A stretch of DNA of 64,000 nt from JAGQSZ01 sp049647585 (lineage in GTDB: Bacteria; Actinomycetota; Acidimicrobiia; Acidimicrobiales; Microtrichaceae): contig JBARXY010000039.1 of the NCBI GenBank assembly GCA_049647585.1, forward strand, positions 1-64,000, in the 5' to 3' direction. The position numbers and the translations under genes are program-made. Shown one piece after another: positions 26,263 to 35,399 of the stretch. Each line of letters starts with the position of its first letter. Within the stretch, counting starts at the first letter, position 1. The notes beneath the pieces are model-generated. The model saw nothing but the letters and a program-made list of their open reading frames with translations. It was not told where the DNA came from and ran no database searches.

Positions 26263-27619
26263 TCCACCGCTGGTGACCGAACCGCATCGGTTCGGCGGCC
26301 AGGTCGACATCCGGATCGATGATCCGCCGGGCACTTCGCCCGTTGAAGGATACGAATGCATCGACCCGAACCTGGAGCCGGGATACGGGAACACCCCGTG
26401 TCCCGGCTTCTTCGTCTGCGACATCGTGGGCGGCCTGACGAATCAGCTCCGGGTCGGTCACCATCGTCCGCCATTGTTGTGGGGTGAACAAGTCGGTCGC
26501 ATCGGTTAGTTCGGTGGCGCCAGAAGTCGTGTCGGTTACACGGAACACCACATCGCCGGCCTTCTCTGTCGCCAGGACGTTCCAGCTGAATCGGTAGCCC
26601 TCTCCAGTCCAGCGGGCGTCTCCCGAATAGAGAACCTGCCGCATCGGAAATAGGACCTGGAATGCGATCCACAGCCCGGCCCCGGCCATCACCCAGCGGG
26701 ACAGGGAACGGCGTGTACCGGGTGTCCCGACTGGGCCGGGTGTCCCGCTTGACCTGGCCGACGCGCCCTGAGGGCCCGTCAGCGATACCGGGTCCGCACG
26801 CCTGTCTCGGAACCGGGCGAAGCGTGCCGGCCAATCCGGATCAAAGAAAATCAGTGACGCCCCGATCATCAGGAACGGAAAGACCCCGATGACCGGGAAC
26901 AGGAACCAGGTCAATACGTGGAAGACGATCACGGTAAACCACGCGACCAGTCTGGTTCGGCGCCAGAGGAGGAACACGACGACGAAGCAGTCGAAGAATG
27001 CGCCGGCCCAACTGAGCACGACCGCGGTCGTTGCACTTTCGAGCACGCCCCCGACGACCGGCAGGTCCGAGTGAGTTCCGAGCCACAACGACATGGGCAG
27101 ACCATGGAGCAGCCAGTCGCCGTGCAGTTTGGCGATCCCCGCGAACACATAGACGATCGCTACCTGAAATCTGACCATCCACACCGCGCCCACCGGTACC
27201 GATCCTGGGGAGTTCATCGGCAGGAAGATCATCAGCGCACCCATGACGGAGATGAACCAGTAGTGGTTCAGATAGACGGTCGCCTCGGTGAACTCCATCC
27301 ATGTGAACAGCACCCAGAGGATCGCCATCGAGATCCGATAGCGGTACCCGATCATCACCAGCACTGCCGCGAGCGCTATGGCTGCGATCAACAACCTCAT
27401 CAGCGGTGCTGACGGGACAGGAACCCAGCCCATGCCCGGGTACGCGAAATGTCGGACAGGCCCGGCGTATAGGGACACCGCCCAGTCGGTCAGCAACAGA
27501 CGAATCGCGCTCCCCGCGACGACCGCTCCGAACACGACCCGGAACACGACGAGCGACTTTCCACTGACCGGTCGGGAGGCCGCAGTTCGAATATCTATCT
27601 CGCGCCCGATCTTGCGCAC
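26246..27619 (-). CDS. HTTM-domain membrane protein (vitamin-K carboxylase-like)
   Basis: 457 aa with several transmembrane helices in the N-terminal two thirds and a soluble C-terminus. The HTTM signature is visible: FRVVFGAVVAGSAIRLL at the start, YLNHYWFISVMGALMIF in the middle and a HVLTWFLFPVIGVFPFLM helix. The family is related to vitamin-K-dependent gamma-carboxylase, but most bacterial members have no proven activity. A Pro/Gly-rich stretch (SSGTPGPVGTPGTRR) joins the halves and is coded by an 18-bp DNA repeat. It is divergent from the imelysin operon across a 60-96-bp AT-rich gap. Confidence 0.85.
   Translation of the reverse strand: MRKIGREIDIRTAASRPVSGKSLVVFRVVFGAVVAGSAIRLLLTDWAVSLYAGPVRHFAYPGMGWVPVPSAPLMRLLIAAIALAAVLVMIGYRYRISMAILWVLFTWMEFTEATVYLNHYWFISVMGALMIFLPMNSPGSVPVGAVWMVRFQVAIVYVFAGIAKLHGDWLLHGLPMSLWLGTHSDLPVVGGVLESATTAVVLSWAGAFFDCFVVVFLLWRRTRLVAWFTVIVFHVLTWFLFPVIGVFPFLMIGASLIFFDPDWPARFARFRDRRADPVSLTGPQGASARSSGTPGPVGTPGTRRSLSRWVMAGAGLWIAFQVLFPMRQVLYSGDARWTGEGYRFSWNVLATEKAGDVVFRVTDTTSGATELTDATDLFTPQQWRTMVTDPELIRQAAHDVADEEAGTRGVPVSRLQVRVDAFVSFNGRSARRIIDPDVDLAAEPMRFGHQRWIRPVR
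26277..26295 (+). terminator. Hairpin downstream of the thiolase
   Basis: CCGAACCG (26277-26284) pairs with CGGTTCGG (26288-26295) across a 3-base loop, 15 bases after the thiolase stop. It lies inside the convergent HTTM coding region. There is no T-tract, so the call is tentative. Confidence 0.4.
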
Positions 27620-27659
27620 GGCACCCTTCCTGGAGTAATCCGTACATTAGTAAAAATGA

Positions 27660-27676
27660 TAGGCAAGGTTAACTAG
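27660..27676. promoter_or_regulatory. DtxR/IdeR-like iron box candidate
   Basis: TAGGCAAGGTTAACTAG, preceded by an AT-rich stretch (27645-27660), keeps the AGG-N2-AGG-N-TAAC core of the actinobacterial consensus TTAGGTTAGGCTAACCTAA, matching about 11 of 17 positions. It lies 40 bases before the imelysin start at 27716. Iron repression of an imelysin operon is expected from other bacteria. Confidence 0.5.
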
Positions 27677-27715
27677 CTGATGGCTGGTCCGATCCAAGGG
27701 AAGCAGATTCCGACA

Positions 27716-28924
27716 ATGATGCGCCGAAAGACACTATTTGTGGCAGCTGTAGCCACCACCATGGCCCTTGCTCTGGGGGCGTGCTCCAGCGACGGCGGGG
27801 ATGCTGCGCCCAAGGGCGACAACTCCGTTGGCGACAGGTCCGTGGCTGATTCCCCGGAGCTCGACCTCGTGGCCGCCAAGGAGGTCGCCGAGCACTACGC
27901 GAAGGGTGTCTACGCCAGCTATCAGGCTTCAATTGCCTCGGCAATGGAGTTGCAGGCCTCGCTGCGGGCCTTCACCGAGAGCCCGAGCGAGCAGACACTC
28001 ACCGCAGCAAAGGATCAATGGCTCGCGGCCCGCGACGACTATCTGCCGACCGAGGCCTTCCGCTTCTATGACGGCCCGATCGACGAGCCCGAAAATGGTC
28101 CCGAAGGTCGCATCAACGCTTGGCCGATGGATGAGGCATACGTTGACTACGTCGATGGCGACCCCACCGCAGGAATCATCAGCGACGTCGCCAAGTACCC
28201 CGAGGTGACCGAGGCCGTCTTGGTCGAGACCAACGAGGAAGGCGGCGAGACCAACATCTCAACCGGCTGGCACGCGATCGAATTCCTTCTCTGGGGACAG
28301 GACCTGAGCGAAAGCGGACCTGGCGAACGCCCCGTCACCGACTACACCACGGCACCAAATGCCCAGCGCCGGGCAACTTACCTGAACCTTCTCGGCGACG
28401 TCCTGGTGTCCGACCTGACATCGGTTGCGGTCCAGTGGGATCCGAGCAGCGACGACAACTACCGCTCAAAGTTCCTGGCGGACCCCGCAGCGGCGATCGG
28501 TCACATGTTCCGCGGGATCGGAGCATTGTCGGTTGGTGAACTCTCGGGCGAGCGTATTGCGGTCGCGATCGACACCAAGGATGAAGAGGACGAACACTCC
28601 TGCTTCAGCGACAACACCAACGCCGACGTCGTCGGGGACATCATCGGTATCAACAACGTCTACCTGGGCACCTACCCGGGGGTCGAAGAGGGACCGGGTC
28701 TGGACACTCTCGTCGAAGCCAACGACGCTACAACTGCCACGAAGCTTGCCGATCAGATGAAGCACACTCTTGAGTTGGCAAATAACGTTCCCGAGGCCTT
28801 CGACCGGATGATCGTCGGAGATTCGGCACCGCTACAGGAGATCGTCGACAGTCTCTCGACACAAGGCAAGCTCATCGCCACCAGCGCCAAGGACCTGGGC
28901 ATTTCGGTCGACACCGGAGTCTGA
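27716..28924 (+). CDS. Imelysin-family lipoprotein (IrpA-like), iron uptake
   Basis: 402 aa. A basic n-region (MMRRK) and lipobox (LGACSS) predict surface anchoring. The imelysin fold is shown by GWHAIEFLLWGQD (the GxHxxE motif), the ERPVTDYTT segment and DEHSCFSDNTNADVVGD. Imelysin proteins of the IrpA/EfeO class take part in ferric or ferrous uptake; the old protease claim is not supported for most. The ATG at 27716 is preferred over one at 27680, because 27680 would push the iron box and AT-rich region against the start and adds 12 residues before the signal peptide. First gene of a three-gene operon. Confidence 0.88.
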   Translation: MMRRKTLFVAAVATTMALALGACSSDGGDAAPKGDNSVGDRSVADSPELDLVAAKEVAEHYAKGVYASYQASIASAMELQASLRAFTESPSEQTLTAAKDQWLAARDDYLPTEAFRFYDGPIDEPENGPEGRINAWPMDEAYVDYVDGDPTAGIISDVAKYPEVTEAVLVETNEEGGETNISTGWHAIEFLLWGQDLSESGPGERPVTDYTTAPNAQRRATYLNLLGDVLVSDLTSVAVQWDPSSDDNYRSKFLADPAAAIGHMFRGIGALSVGELSGERIAVAIDTKDEEDEHSCFSDNTNADVVGDIIGINNVYLGTYPGVEEGPGLDTLVEANDATTATKLADQMKHTLELANNVPEAFDRMIVGDSAPLQEIVDSLSTQGKLIATSAKDLGISVDTGV

Positions 28925-28925
28925 G

Positions 28926-30374
28926 GTGAGGGCGCTCCGGGTTGGACTGATCGTTGGACTCTTCCTAGTCGCGGGAGGCTTTGGCCTTGCGTGCTCAGGT
29001 AGGTCTGGCCCGTCCACCCCGGAGCGCGCCGCCCAACTTCCCGAAGGCCTGACCACTGAGGGAGCGGTCTCCGGGAGTGACCTCTCCGGAGGTGCCGCGA
29101 CGGTTCACAACTCCGGCTCCAACGCCTTCGCCCAACCGATCGACGGACTCTCCGAGAGCGATCGCAGGGCCTTCGTGGTTGGCAACAATTTCTTCAACGA
29201 CAACTGGGTCACCGCACCCGCCTCGACGGTCGGACGCGACGGACTGGGACCGGTCTTCAATGCCCAATCATGTTCGTCGTGTCACTTCAAGGACGGACGG
29301 GGCGAACCCCCGTCGGAAGAGAAACCCAACGCCAAGGGCTTGTTGATCCGACTGTCCGTTCCCGGCGAGGGAGAGCATGGCTCACCAATCGGCGAGCCCA
29401 CCTATGGCACCCAGTTCCAGGACAACGGGGTCACCGGCGTTCCCGCCGAAGGAGCCGTGGTGATCGACCTCGAGGCGGTGACCGGCAAGTTTGCCGACGG
29501 GACCACCTACTCACTCGAAAGGCCCACCTACAGCTTCGCCGATCTGGCCTATGGGCCCATGCACTCCACGGTCCTGCTGTCACCAAGAGTCGGACCAGCG
29601 GTCTTCGGTAGTGGTCTCCTTGAAGCCATCCCGGAGTCATGGGTGCTGGGCAACGCCGATCCGGACGACGCAGATGGCGACGGAATCTCGGGTAGGGCCA
29701 ACATGGTCTGGAGCCCCTCGGCAAACGGCGTCGTGCTAGGCCGCTTCGGATGGAAGGCCAATGTCGCTACCGTCGAGGAACAGGTGGCCGGTGCGTTCCA
29801 CGGCGACATCGGCCTTACCTCAAGACTCGCCCCGGGCCAGGACTGCACCGCTTCCCAGAGCGCGTGTCGGACCGCTCCCAACGGAGGTGAACCCGAGCTC
29901 GATGACAAGAAGCTCGACCGGGTGACCTCGTACACCCGCACGCTTGCCGTGCCGGCCCGCCGTGACACGGCAAAGGCGTCAACCAAGCGGGGAGAGAAGG
30001 TGTTCGAGAAACTCGGCTGCTCGTCCTGTCACATGTCGAGCGTCAAGACCGGCGTGGCGGAGCCGTCGCAGTTGTCCGGGCAGACGATCCACCCCTACAG
30101 CGACCTGCTTCTCCACGACATGGGAAGGGGCCTCGCGGACAACCGGCCCGACTTCCTGGCGACCGGTTCTGAGTGGCGCACGCCCCCGCTGTGGGGCATC
30201 GGCCTGACCCAGACCGTCAATCGTCACACCAGATTCCTCCACGATGGTCGTGCACGTAATCTGACCGAGGCGATTCTGTGGCATGGCGGAGAGGCAGAAT
30301 CCGCACGGAACCGTTTCGTGGCCCTTGATCGGGTCGATCGCGGAGCACTTCTCACCTTCCTGAACTCTCTCTGA
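28926..30374 (+). CDS. Di-haem oxidoreductase (DHOR / thiol oxidoreductase family) lipoprotein
   Basis: 482 aa. A lipobox (GLACSG) follows the signal peptide. Two c-type haem sites are present: CSSCHFKDGRG (residues ~117-121) and CSSCHMSS (~363-367). The family is related to MauG/di-haem peroxidases. GDGISGRANMVW and RDGRARNLTEAILWHGGEA-like segments (seen here as HDGRARNLTEAILWHGGEA) are typical. It starts at GTG one base after the imelysin stop, so the genes are coupled. Its likely role is redox handling of iron during uptake. Confidence 0.92.
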   Translation: MRALRVGLIVGLFLVAGGFGLACSGRSGPSTPERAAQLPEGLTTEGAVSGSDLSGGAATVHNSGSNAFAQPIDGLSESDRRAFVVGNNFFNDNWVTAPASTVGRDGLGPVFNAQSCSSCHFKDGRGEPPSEEKPNAKGLLIRLSVPGEGEHGSPIGEPTYGTQFQDNGVTGVPAEGAVVIDLEAVTGKFADGTTYSLERPTYSFADLAYGPMHSTVLLSPRVGPAVFGSGLLEAIPESWVLGNADPDDADGDGISGRANMVWSPSANGVVLGRFGWKANVATVEEQVAGAFHGDIGLTSRLAPGQDCTASQSACRTAPNGGEPELDDKKLDRVTSYTRTLAVPARRDTAKASTKRGEKVFEKLGCSSCHMSSVKTGVAEPSQLSGQTIHPYSDLLLHDMGRGLADNRPDFLATGSEWRTPPLWGIGLTQTVNRHTRFLHDGRARNLTEAILWHGGEAESARNRFVALDRVDRGALLTFLNSL

Positions 30375-30402
30375 TTCCAAGTCCTGCTGAAAGGCGCTCC
30401 AG

Positions 30403-31431
30403 ATGCGCAAATCGAACAGATTGCCTGCCGCCGCCTCGGTCGCAATCCTGGCCCTGTCGCTGATCATTTCCTCGTGTACGAGCGGTAACAGCGCCGGCGA
30501 ACCTGACGTGGGACCCACCCGGGACGACGTTGTCGCCGAGATCACCGATGACGTCATCGGGCCCGGACTTGCCAAGTCTGCCTCGTCCATCGATGCGCTC
30601 GACAAGTCGATGACCGAACTGTGCGCTGCTCCGAGCGACAAGCTTCTGGACACGGCTCGGGAGTCCTGGCGTCAGGCGCGACTCGATTGGATGGCCACCT
30701 CGGCCTATCGGGTCGGCCCGATAGGCGAGCTCCACACCAAGGCCAAGATCGCCTACCCGATCAACCCCGACAAGCTTGAATCGCTACTCAACAGTGGTGA
30801 GATCGACCTGAACCAGATCGATCAGCTGGGAGCACATCTGAGAGGACTGGGCGGAGTTGAGTACGTCCTTTTCTCGACGGCTGGCTTCTCAGATCTCGAA
30901 CCAGCTCGATGCGCCTACGCGCTCGCTGCCACGACCAGCGCCCTCCGCGGTGCGACCGAGCTTTCCGAGGCATGGACCGGTGGCTACGCCAAGGAGTTCA
31001 AGGCGTCGCACCAGCAGGCCATCGATGATCTGATCAACGCTTCACTCGCATCGTTGGCTGCCGTTGGCGACATGACGCTGGGCCCCGCCAGCGGGAAGAC
31101 AACCGGAACCGTCGATGTAGCAACAGCCGATCCCGGTAGGGCACAAAGCGCCCTGGCGGATGCATCCGCCGAACTGCGCAGCGTCCGTGCGGTCTACTCC
31201 ACCGGTCTGGCGGATCTTGTAGAAGCCAAGTCGGCCTCCGCGGCAAAGTCATTCGACGGTTCGCTCACTTCAGCGATCAAATCGATCGATTCGATGACAA
31301 CGCTTGACGACCCCACTGCCGCATCCTCGGCGTTCCGCCACGTCAGCGAAGCCCGCGTGTCGCTGAGGACCGAGGTGGCCAGCCAACTGGGTGTCACCGT
31401 GACCTTCACCGATTCCGACGGGGACGGCTGA
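30403..31431 (+). CDS. Second imelysin-family lipoprotein
   Basis: 342 aa. A lipobox (IISSCTS) ends the signal peptide. The fold matches the EfeO/imelysin group: ARESWRQARLDWMATSAYRVG and the LGGVEYVLFS helix. The GxHxxE motif of the first copy is replaced by G-L-G-G-V-E, so metal binding must differ or be lost. The order imelysin, di-haem oxidoreductase, imelysin is known from iron-regulated operons; the missing piece here is the DUF1513 gene often found with them. 28 bases separate it from the previous gene. Confidence 0.87.
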   Translation: MRKSNRLPAAASVAILALSLIISSCTSGNSAGEPDVGPTRDDVVAEITDDVIGPGLAKSASSIDALDKSMTELCAAPSDKLLDTARESWRQARLDWMATSAYRVGPIGELHTKAKIAYPINPDKLESLLNSGEIDLNQIDQLGAHLRGLGGVEYVLFSTAGFSDLEPARCAYALAATTSALRGATELSEAWTGGYAKEFKASHQQAIDDLINASLASLAAVGDMTLGPASGKTTGTVDVATADPGRAQSALADASAELRSVRAVYSTGLADLVEAKSASAAKSFDGSLTSAIKSIDSMTTLDDPTAASSAFRHVSEARVSLRTEVASQLGVTVTFTDSDGDG

Positions 31432-31460
31432 GATCGGCCGAGACTGGCCAATCCGCAAGG

Positions 31461-31560
31461 TCGGCCCGTGCGGCCGTCGGTCATCCAGCGCTGCCGTCGA
31501 TCAGCCCGTGCGGCCGTCGGTCAGCCCGTGCGGCCGTCGATCAGCCCGTTCGGCCGTCGA
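31461..31560. repeat. 20-bp minisatellite, five units, including the phosphotransferase stop codon
   Basis: Five exact 20-base units on a TCAGCCCGTGCGGCCGTCGA consensus (31461-31480, 31481-31500, 31501-31520, 31521-31540, 31541-31560). Units three to five differ at one or two bases; unit two is the most diverged. On the minus strand each intact unit reads CTGATCGACGGCCGNACGGGCTGA across the junction, that is Leu-Ile-Asp-Gly-Arg-Thr-Gly-stop. The unit at 31541 codes the real end of the phosphotransferase. Confidence 0.92.
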
Positions 31561-32713
31561 TCAGCGAGGTGAGCAGAGCACGGTGCAGGATCATGTCGTC
31601 GATGTCTTCGGGCATTTCCGACGCTCCGAAACGGATCGCCCGGCGCTGCACCTGACTCATGATGATGCCGTGCTGCAGTGCCGAATAGAGCACGTAGAAG
31701 TCCATGTCCCGAGGTTCGTAGCCGGTGAGCTCGACATATCGGGCGACGACTCGATCGCGTTGCATGAAGTCCGGCATACCGGGCAGTTCCATGACCTGCG
31801 CGATGTCCTCGAAGAACTGGTGCAGGAAGATAATCCACGAAAGGTCGACCTCACGCGGAGCGACCGAGGCCATTTCCCAATCGAGCACAGCAACCGGTTC
31901 GAAGTCCCGGAACATCATGTTGCCGATCCTGGCGTCTCCCCAGCTGAGCACCGGGCTATCGACATCTTTTGGCCAGTTGTCCTCGAGCCATCGAAATCCG
32001 CGTTCCAGGAGCGGCGATGGAAGGCCATCCCTGATGACCCAGTCGTAGTAGTGGCGACTCCTGGCGACGTGAGCTCGCAGGAACGCATCCCCGTTGGAAA
32101 CATCGGTCGATGCGTCTGCCCCATCGAGATAGCTGAAGCTTCTCACCGGGTCGGCAATCGCATGAAGCTCGGAGAGGACCTTCACCGAGTTGAACTCCAG
32201 GCGGTCGCGGTCATCGGGAGATGCGTCGAACAGGAAGTTGTCGCCGAAGTTGTACGGCATCACGTCCGGTGGCACCTGCCCATCGGAGCGCTCCATGACG
32301 AAGAACTGTGATCCGATCGGGTCCGGGTCGAGCTCCAGCCACAGTACCTTGGGCACCGGGACTTCACTCAGACGGGCAACGTCGGCCATGACCCGGAACT
32401 GCGATTCCAGGTCGTAGTTCTCGAAAACCGGGACTGCGCCGTCAGAGGGCGCAATGCGGAACACGAGCCTGGCATCCGTCGCTTCGCCACTGCCGCGCTC
32501 GCTCTCGCCCTCGCCCTCGCCCTCGCCCCAGCTCGCCTCGACGAGCACCGTCTCACTCGACATGCCGTTGGATTCGGGGATGACCACGTCCGTGACCGTT
32601 GCCCCGTTAACCCCCGGCCGGCCGCCGAGCCAAGCCTCGATCATCGACCGGAGTTGATCCGGATCGCGACGGGACTCCTCCGGCCGTGCCTCGTTGGTCG
32701 ATGGATATGACAT
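31541..32713 (-). CDS. Phosphotransferase, aminoglycoside-phosphotransferase (APH) fold
   Basis: 390 aa, of the APH/ACAD10-11-like group. The catalytic loop is LSWGDARIGNMMFRD (the family H-G-D is W-G-D here) and the metal-binding Asp is in VAVLDWEMAS. ATP is transferred to a small hydroxylated metabolite; in ACAD10/11 relatives this is a hydroxyacyl-CoA intermediate. A GEGEGEGESERGSGE insert (~residues 62-76), coded by CTCGCC repeats, is unusual. The last seven residues, LIDGRTG, fall in the 20-bp minisatellite. Divergent or independent of the iron operon. Confidence 0.85.
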   Translation of the reverse strand: MSYPSTNEARPEESRRDPDQLRSMIEAWLGGRPGVNGATVTDVVIPESNGMSSETVLVEASWGEGEGEGESERGSGEATDARLVFRIAPSDGAVPVFENYDLESQFRVMADVARLSEVPVPKVLWLELDPDPIGSQFFVMERSDGQVPPDVMPYNFGDNFLFDASPDDRDRLEFNSVKVLSELHAIADPVRSFSYLDGADASTDVSNGDAFLRAHVARSRHYYDWVIRDGLPSPLLERGFRWLEDNWPKDVDSPVLSWGDARIGNMMFRDFEPVAVLDWEMASVAPREVDLSWIIFLHQFFEDIAQVMELPGMPDFMQRDRVVARYVELTGYEPRDMDFYVLYSALQHGIIMSQVQRRAIRFGASEMPEDIDDMILHRALLTSLIDGRTG

Positions 32714-32747
32714 CTGTCCCCCTATTTGTGTGCTCGTTGCCCCACCC

Positions 32748-32774
32748 GGTCCGGGGTCTACCGCCGCCCGGACC
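32748..32774 (-). terminator. Hairpin terminator downstream of SDR
   Basis: GGTCCGGG (32748-32755) pairs with CCCGGACC (32767-32774) around an 11-base loop, just past the SDR stop at 32796. It separates the SDR from the phosphotransferase downstream. No T-tract. Confidence 0.5.
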
Positions 32775-32795
32775 TAACGCGAAATCGTCAGAGCT

Positions 32796-33566
32796 TCACC
32801 CGCAGGTGAGTCCCAGGTCGCTCGACAGGATGCTTCCATGAATATTGCGGGCCTCGTCGGAGGCGACGAAGGCGAACAGGGCTGCGATGTCCTCGGGAAC
32901 GCCCATGCCCCTGAAGCCCATGTAAGGCATGATCAGGTCGCCGTCGAGAGTCTTCGGCATGTGGAAGTTGTCGGTCAGTCCCGTCGAAATTCCTCCGGGG
33001 GCGATTGCGTTCACCCGGACCTTCGACTTGGCGAGTTCCATCGCGAGCGACCGTGTCAGCTGCACGATCGCACCCTTGGTCATTGAGTACGCAACCGTAT
33101 AGGCCGTCCCCATGAGTCCGGCGTTCGAGGCGATGTTGACGATGTTGCCGTTCGACTCGAGCAGGTGCGGAATCGCCGCCTGGCAGAGGAAGAAGGGACC
33201 GTCGGCGTTGACCGACATCATCATCCTGTACTGGTCCTCGGTGATGTCGGTGATGTGATCAGCCCGTGACACACCGGCAATGTTTCCGAGGACATCGAGT
33301 GCGCCCAGTTCCGAGACGCACTGCTCGATTGCCGAAAAGCATTCGCTGCGATCCGCGATACTCCCGGTCCGCGTCGTGATCTGCCCACCAGCAGTTGAAA
33401 CCTCTTCAGCCAGATTCGCCAGTCCGTCACCGTTGATGTCCACAGCGAAGACTCTTGCTCCTTCACTGGCGAGTCGAACCGCTGTGGCCCTACCAATTCC
33501 CGACGATGCTCCGGTGAGGAATGCAACCTTGTTCTCGAAACGGTTCGGGTAGGCGGGTTCAGCCAT
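32796..33566 (-). CDS. Short-chain dehydrogenase/reductase
   Basis: 256 aa, classical SDR. TGASSGIGRATAVRL is the cofactor motif, followed by Asp in FAVDING, which favours NAD+ over NADP+. NNAG is replaced by NIAGVS. Catalytic residues: Ser in NIASNAG and Tyr-x3-Lys in YSMTKGAIVQL. The C-terminus ends with LSSDLGLTCG. Substrate unknown; probably a hydroxy-steroid or hydroxyacyl type. It diverges from the acyl-CoA ligase gene, and the 129-bp gap between them holds the CTGAC palindrome. Confidence 0.9.
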   Translation of the reverse strand: MAEPAYPNRFENKVAFLTGASSGIGRATAVRLASEGARVFAVDINGDGLANLAEEVSTAGGQITTRTGSIADRSECFSAIEQCVSELGALDVLGNIAGVSRADHITDITEDQYRMMMSVNADGPFFLCQAAIPHLLESNGNIVNIASNAGLMGTAYTVAYSMTKGAIVQLTRSLAMELAKSKVRVNAIAPGGISTGLTDNFHMPKTLDGDLIMPYMGFRGMGVPEDIAALFAFVASDEARNIHGSILSSDLGLTCG

Positions 33567-33654
33567 GCTTGGGGTACTCCGGTGTTGAAGGCCGACGTGC
33601 GGCGCTAGGGGACGTCACGGGCTTGGTCTAACCTCGCAACAAGTTTGGACAAAT

Positions 33655-33669
33655 CTGACACATCGTCAG
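33655..33669. promoter_or_regulatory. Palindromic operator candidate CTGAC-N5-GTCAG
   Basis: CTGACACATCGTCAG has the same arms and 5-base spacing as 10059-10073, and lies 27 bases before the acyl-CoA ligase ATG in the SDR/ligase divergent region. Both sites are flanked by T on the left and G on the right. Confidence 0.5.
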
Positions 33670-33695
33670 GGATTTCGCACGGGGGCGAACGATAC

Positions 33696-35396
33696 ATGGG
33701 AACCGATTCAAGTTCTGGAGCTGCTCCGATCCAACGCGAGCTGTTCAACCTGGCGACGGTGAGTGAAGTTGTCGCAGCCGCAGTCCCAGATCGTGAGGCA
33801 CTCATCTACGGCGATGTCCGTCTGACGTTCGCCCAACTCGCCGAACGCACCCGCAGACTCGCCTCGTACCTGCACTCCGAGGGCCTCGGCTGTCACACCG
33901 AGCGCGAAGAGTTGCAGAACCACGAATCCGGTCAGGACCAACTGGCCCTGTTCCTCTACAACGGCAACGAGTACATCGAGGGCATGCTCGGCTGCTACAA
34001 GGCACGGGTGGCGCCGTTCAACGTCAACTACCGCTACGTCGAGGAAGAACTGCTCTACCTGCTCACCGACGCCGACGCCACTGCGATCATCTACCACGCC
34101 ACGTTCGCTCCGGTGCTCGCCGCTGTTCTCGACAAGTTGCCCCGCCTGCGGGTGCTGATCCAGGTCGCCGATGATTCGGGCAACGACCTGCTGCCGGGTG
34201 CGGTCGACTACGAAGACGCCCTCGCCGGTTCCTCACCCGATGGTCCACCGGTCGAACCGTCCCCCGATGATCTCTACATCGTCTACACCGGGGGAACCAC
34301 CGGAATGCCCAAGGGCGTTCTATGGCGCCAGGACGACATCTTCATGAACGCAATGGGCGGCAAGGAAGTCGGAACCTGGATCGAGGTCGATTCAGCAGCG
34401 GGGATTGCAGAAAAGGCCCGCGCCAACACGGGCTTCCGTCTCATGGCACTCCCGCCACTCATGCACGGTGCTGCCCAATGGGCCTCGTTCATGATGCTCA
34501 ACGCTGGTTCCACCGTCATACTGCCGACCGCCCACAACTTGGACGCGGTCGAGGTGTGGCAGATGGTCGAGCGCGAGAAGATCATGTCGATCGTTGTGGT
34601 CGGCGACGCCATGGCCCGACCGATTCTCGAGGAATACAAGAGCGGCAACTACAACGCCGAATCGCTCTTCGTGATCGGCAACGGCGGCGCGCCACTGAGT
34701 TCTGCCATCAAGGAGGAACTCCTCGAGGCGATGCCAAACATGCTGATCAACGATTCCCTCGGCTCCTCAGAGAGCGGCGCCCAGGCATCGCATCTGTCAT
34801 CCAAGGGCGGCGTCTCGACCGGCAAGTTCGATCCCGGACCCGGGGCCGAGGTGATCTCCGATGACATGACAACCGTCCTGGCGGCAGGTCACGACGGCAT
34901 CGGTTGGCTTGCCCAGGGCGGCAGCGTTCCCCTCGGTTATCTGGGCGACGCCGCCAAGACCACCAAGACCTTCCCGACGGTGCAGGGAGCCCGATACTCG
35001 GTTCCGGGTGACCGCGCGGTCAGACGGCCCGACGGCGGCATCGACCTGTTGGGTCGGGACTCTCAGTGCATCAATTCCGGGGGCGAGAAGATCTTCGTCG
35101 AAGAGGTCGAAATGGCGATCGTCTCCCATCCCGATGTCGCCGATGTTCTCGTCTGTGGCCGCCCGAGTGAGCGCTGGGGATCCGAGGTGACCGCAGTCGT
35201 GGCACTCAACGACGGCGCCTCGACCGGTGGGACGGAGCTCCGCGAAGAAGCGCTCAGCGAGCACGCTGGCAAGTCGATCGCCAGGTACAAGCTTCCCAAG
35301 GCCTGGGTGTTCGTCGATGAGATCCGTCGATCACCCTCCGGTAAGGCCGACTATCGCTGGGCCAAGTCACTTGCAGAAGCAAGCGTTGGGGAGTGA
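33696..35396 (+). CDS. Acyl-CoA synthetase, FadD17/FadD19-like
   Basis: 566 aa AMP-forming ligase. The P-loop YTGGTTGMPKGVLWRQDD and the C-terminal INSGGEKIFVEEVE and SPSGKADYRWAK match the FadD19-type ligases that activate sterol side chains and long-chain acids. The N-terminal ERTRRLASYLHSEGL and NGNEYIEGMLGCYKARVAPFNVNYRY are also typical. The start at 33696 follows a GGGGGCG box; an in-frame TTG at 33645 is less likely and would include the operator. The gene is followed by phoD after 3 bases. Confidence 0.9.
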   Translation: MGTDSSSGAAPIQRELFNLATVSEVVAAAVPDREALIYGDVRLTFAQLAERTRRLASYLHSEGLGCHTEREELQNHESGQDQLALFLYNGNEYIEGMLGCYKARVAPFNVNYRYVEEELLYLLTDADATAIIYHATFAPVLAAVLDKLPRLRVLIQVADDSGNDLLPGAVDYEDALAGSSPDGPPVEPSPDDLYIVYTGGTTGMPKGVLWRQDDIFMNAMGGKEVGTWIEVDSAAGIAEKARANTGFRLMALPPLMHGAAQWASFMMLNAGSTVILPTAHNLDAVEVWQMVEREKIMSIVVVGDAMARPILEEYKSGNYNAESLFVIGNGGAPLSSAIKEELLEAMPNMLINDSLGSSESGAQASHLSSKGGVSTGKFDPGPGAEVISDDMTTVLAAGHDGIGWLAQGGSVPLGYLGDAAKTTKTFPTVQGARYSVPGDRAVRRPDGGIDLLGRDSQCINSGGEKIFVEEVEMAIVSHPDVADVLVCGRPSERWGSEVTAVVALNDGASTGGTELREEALSEHAGKSIARYKLPKAWVFVDEIRRSPSGKADYRWAKSLAEASVGE

Positions 35397-35399
35397 CCG

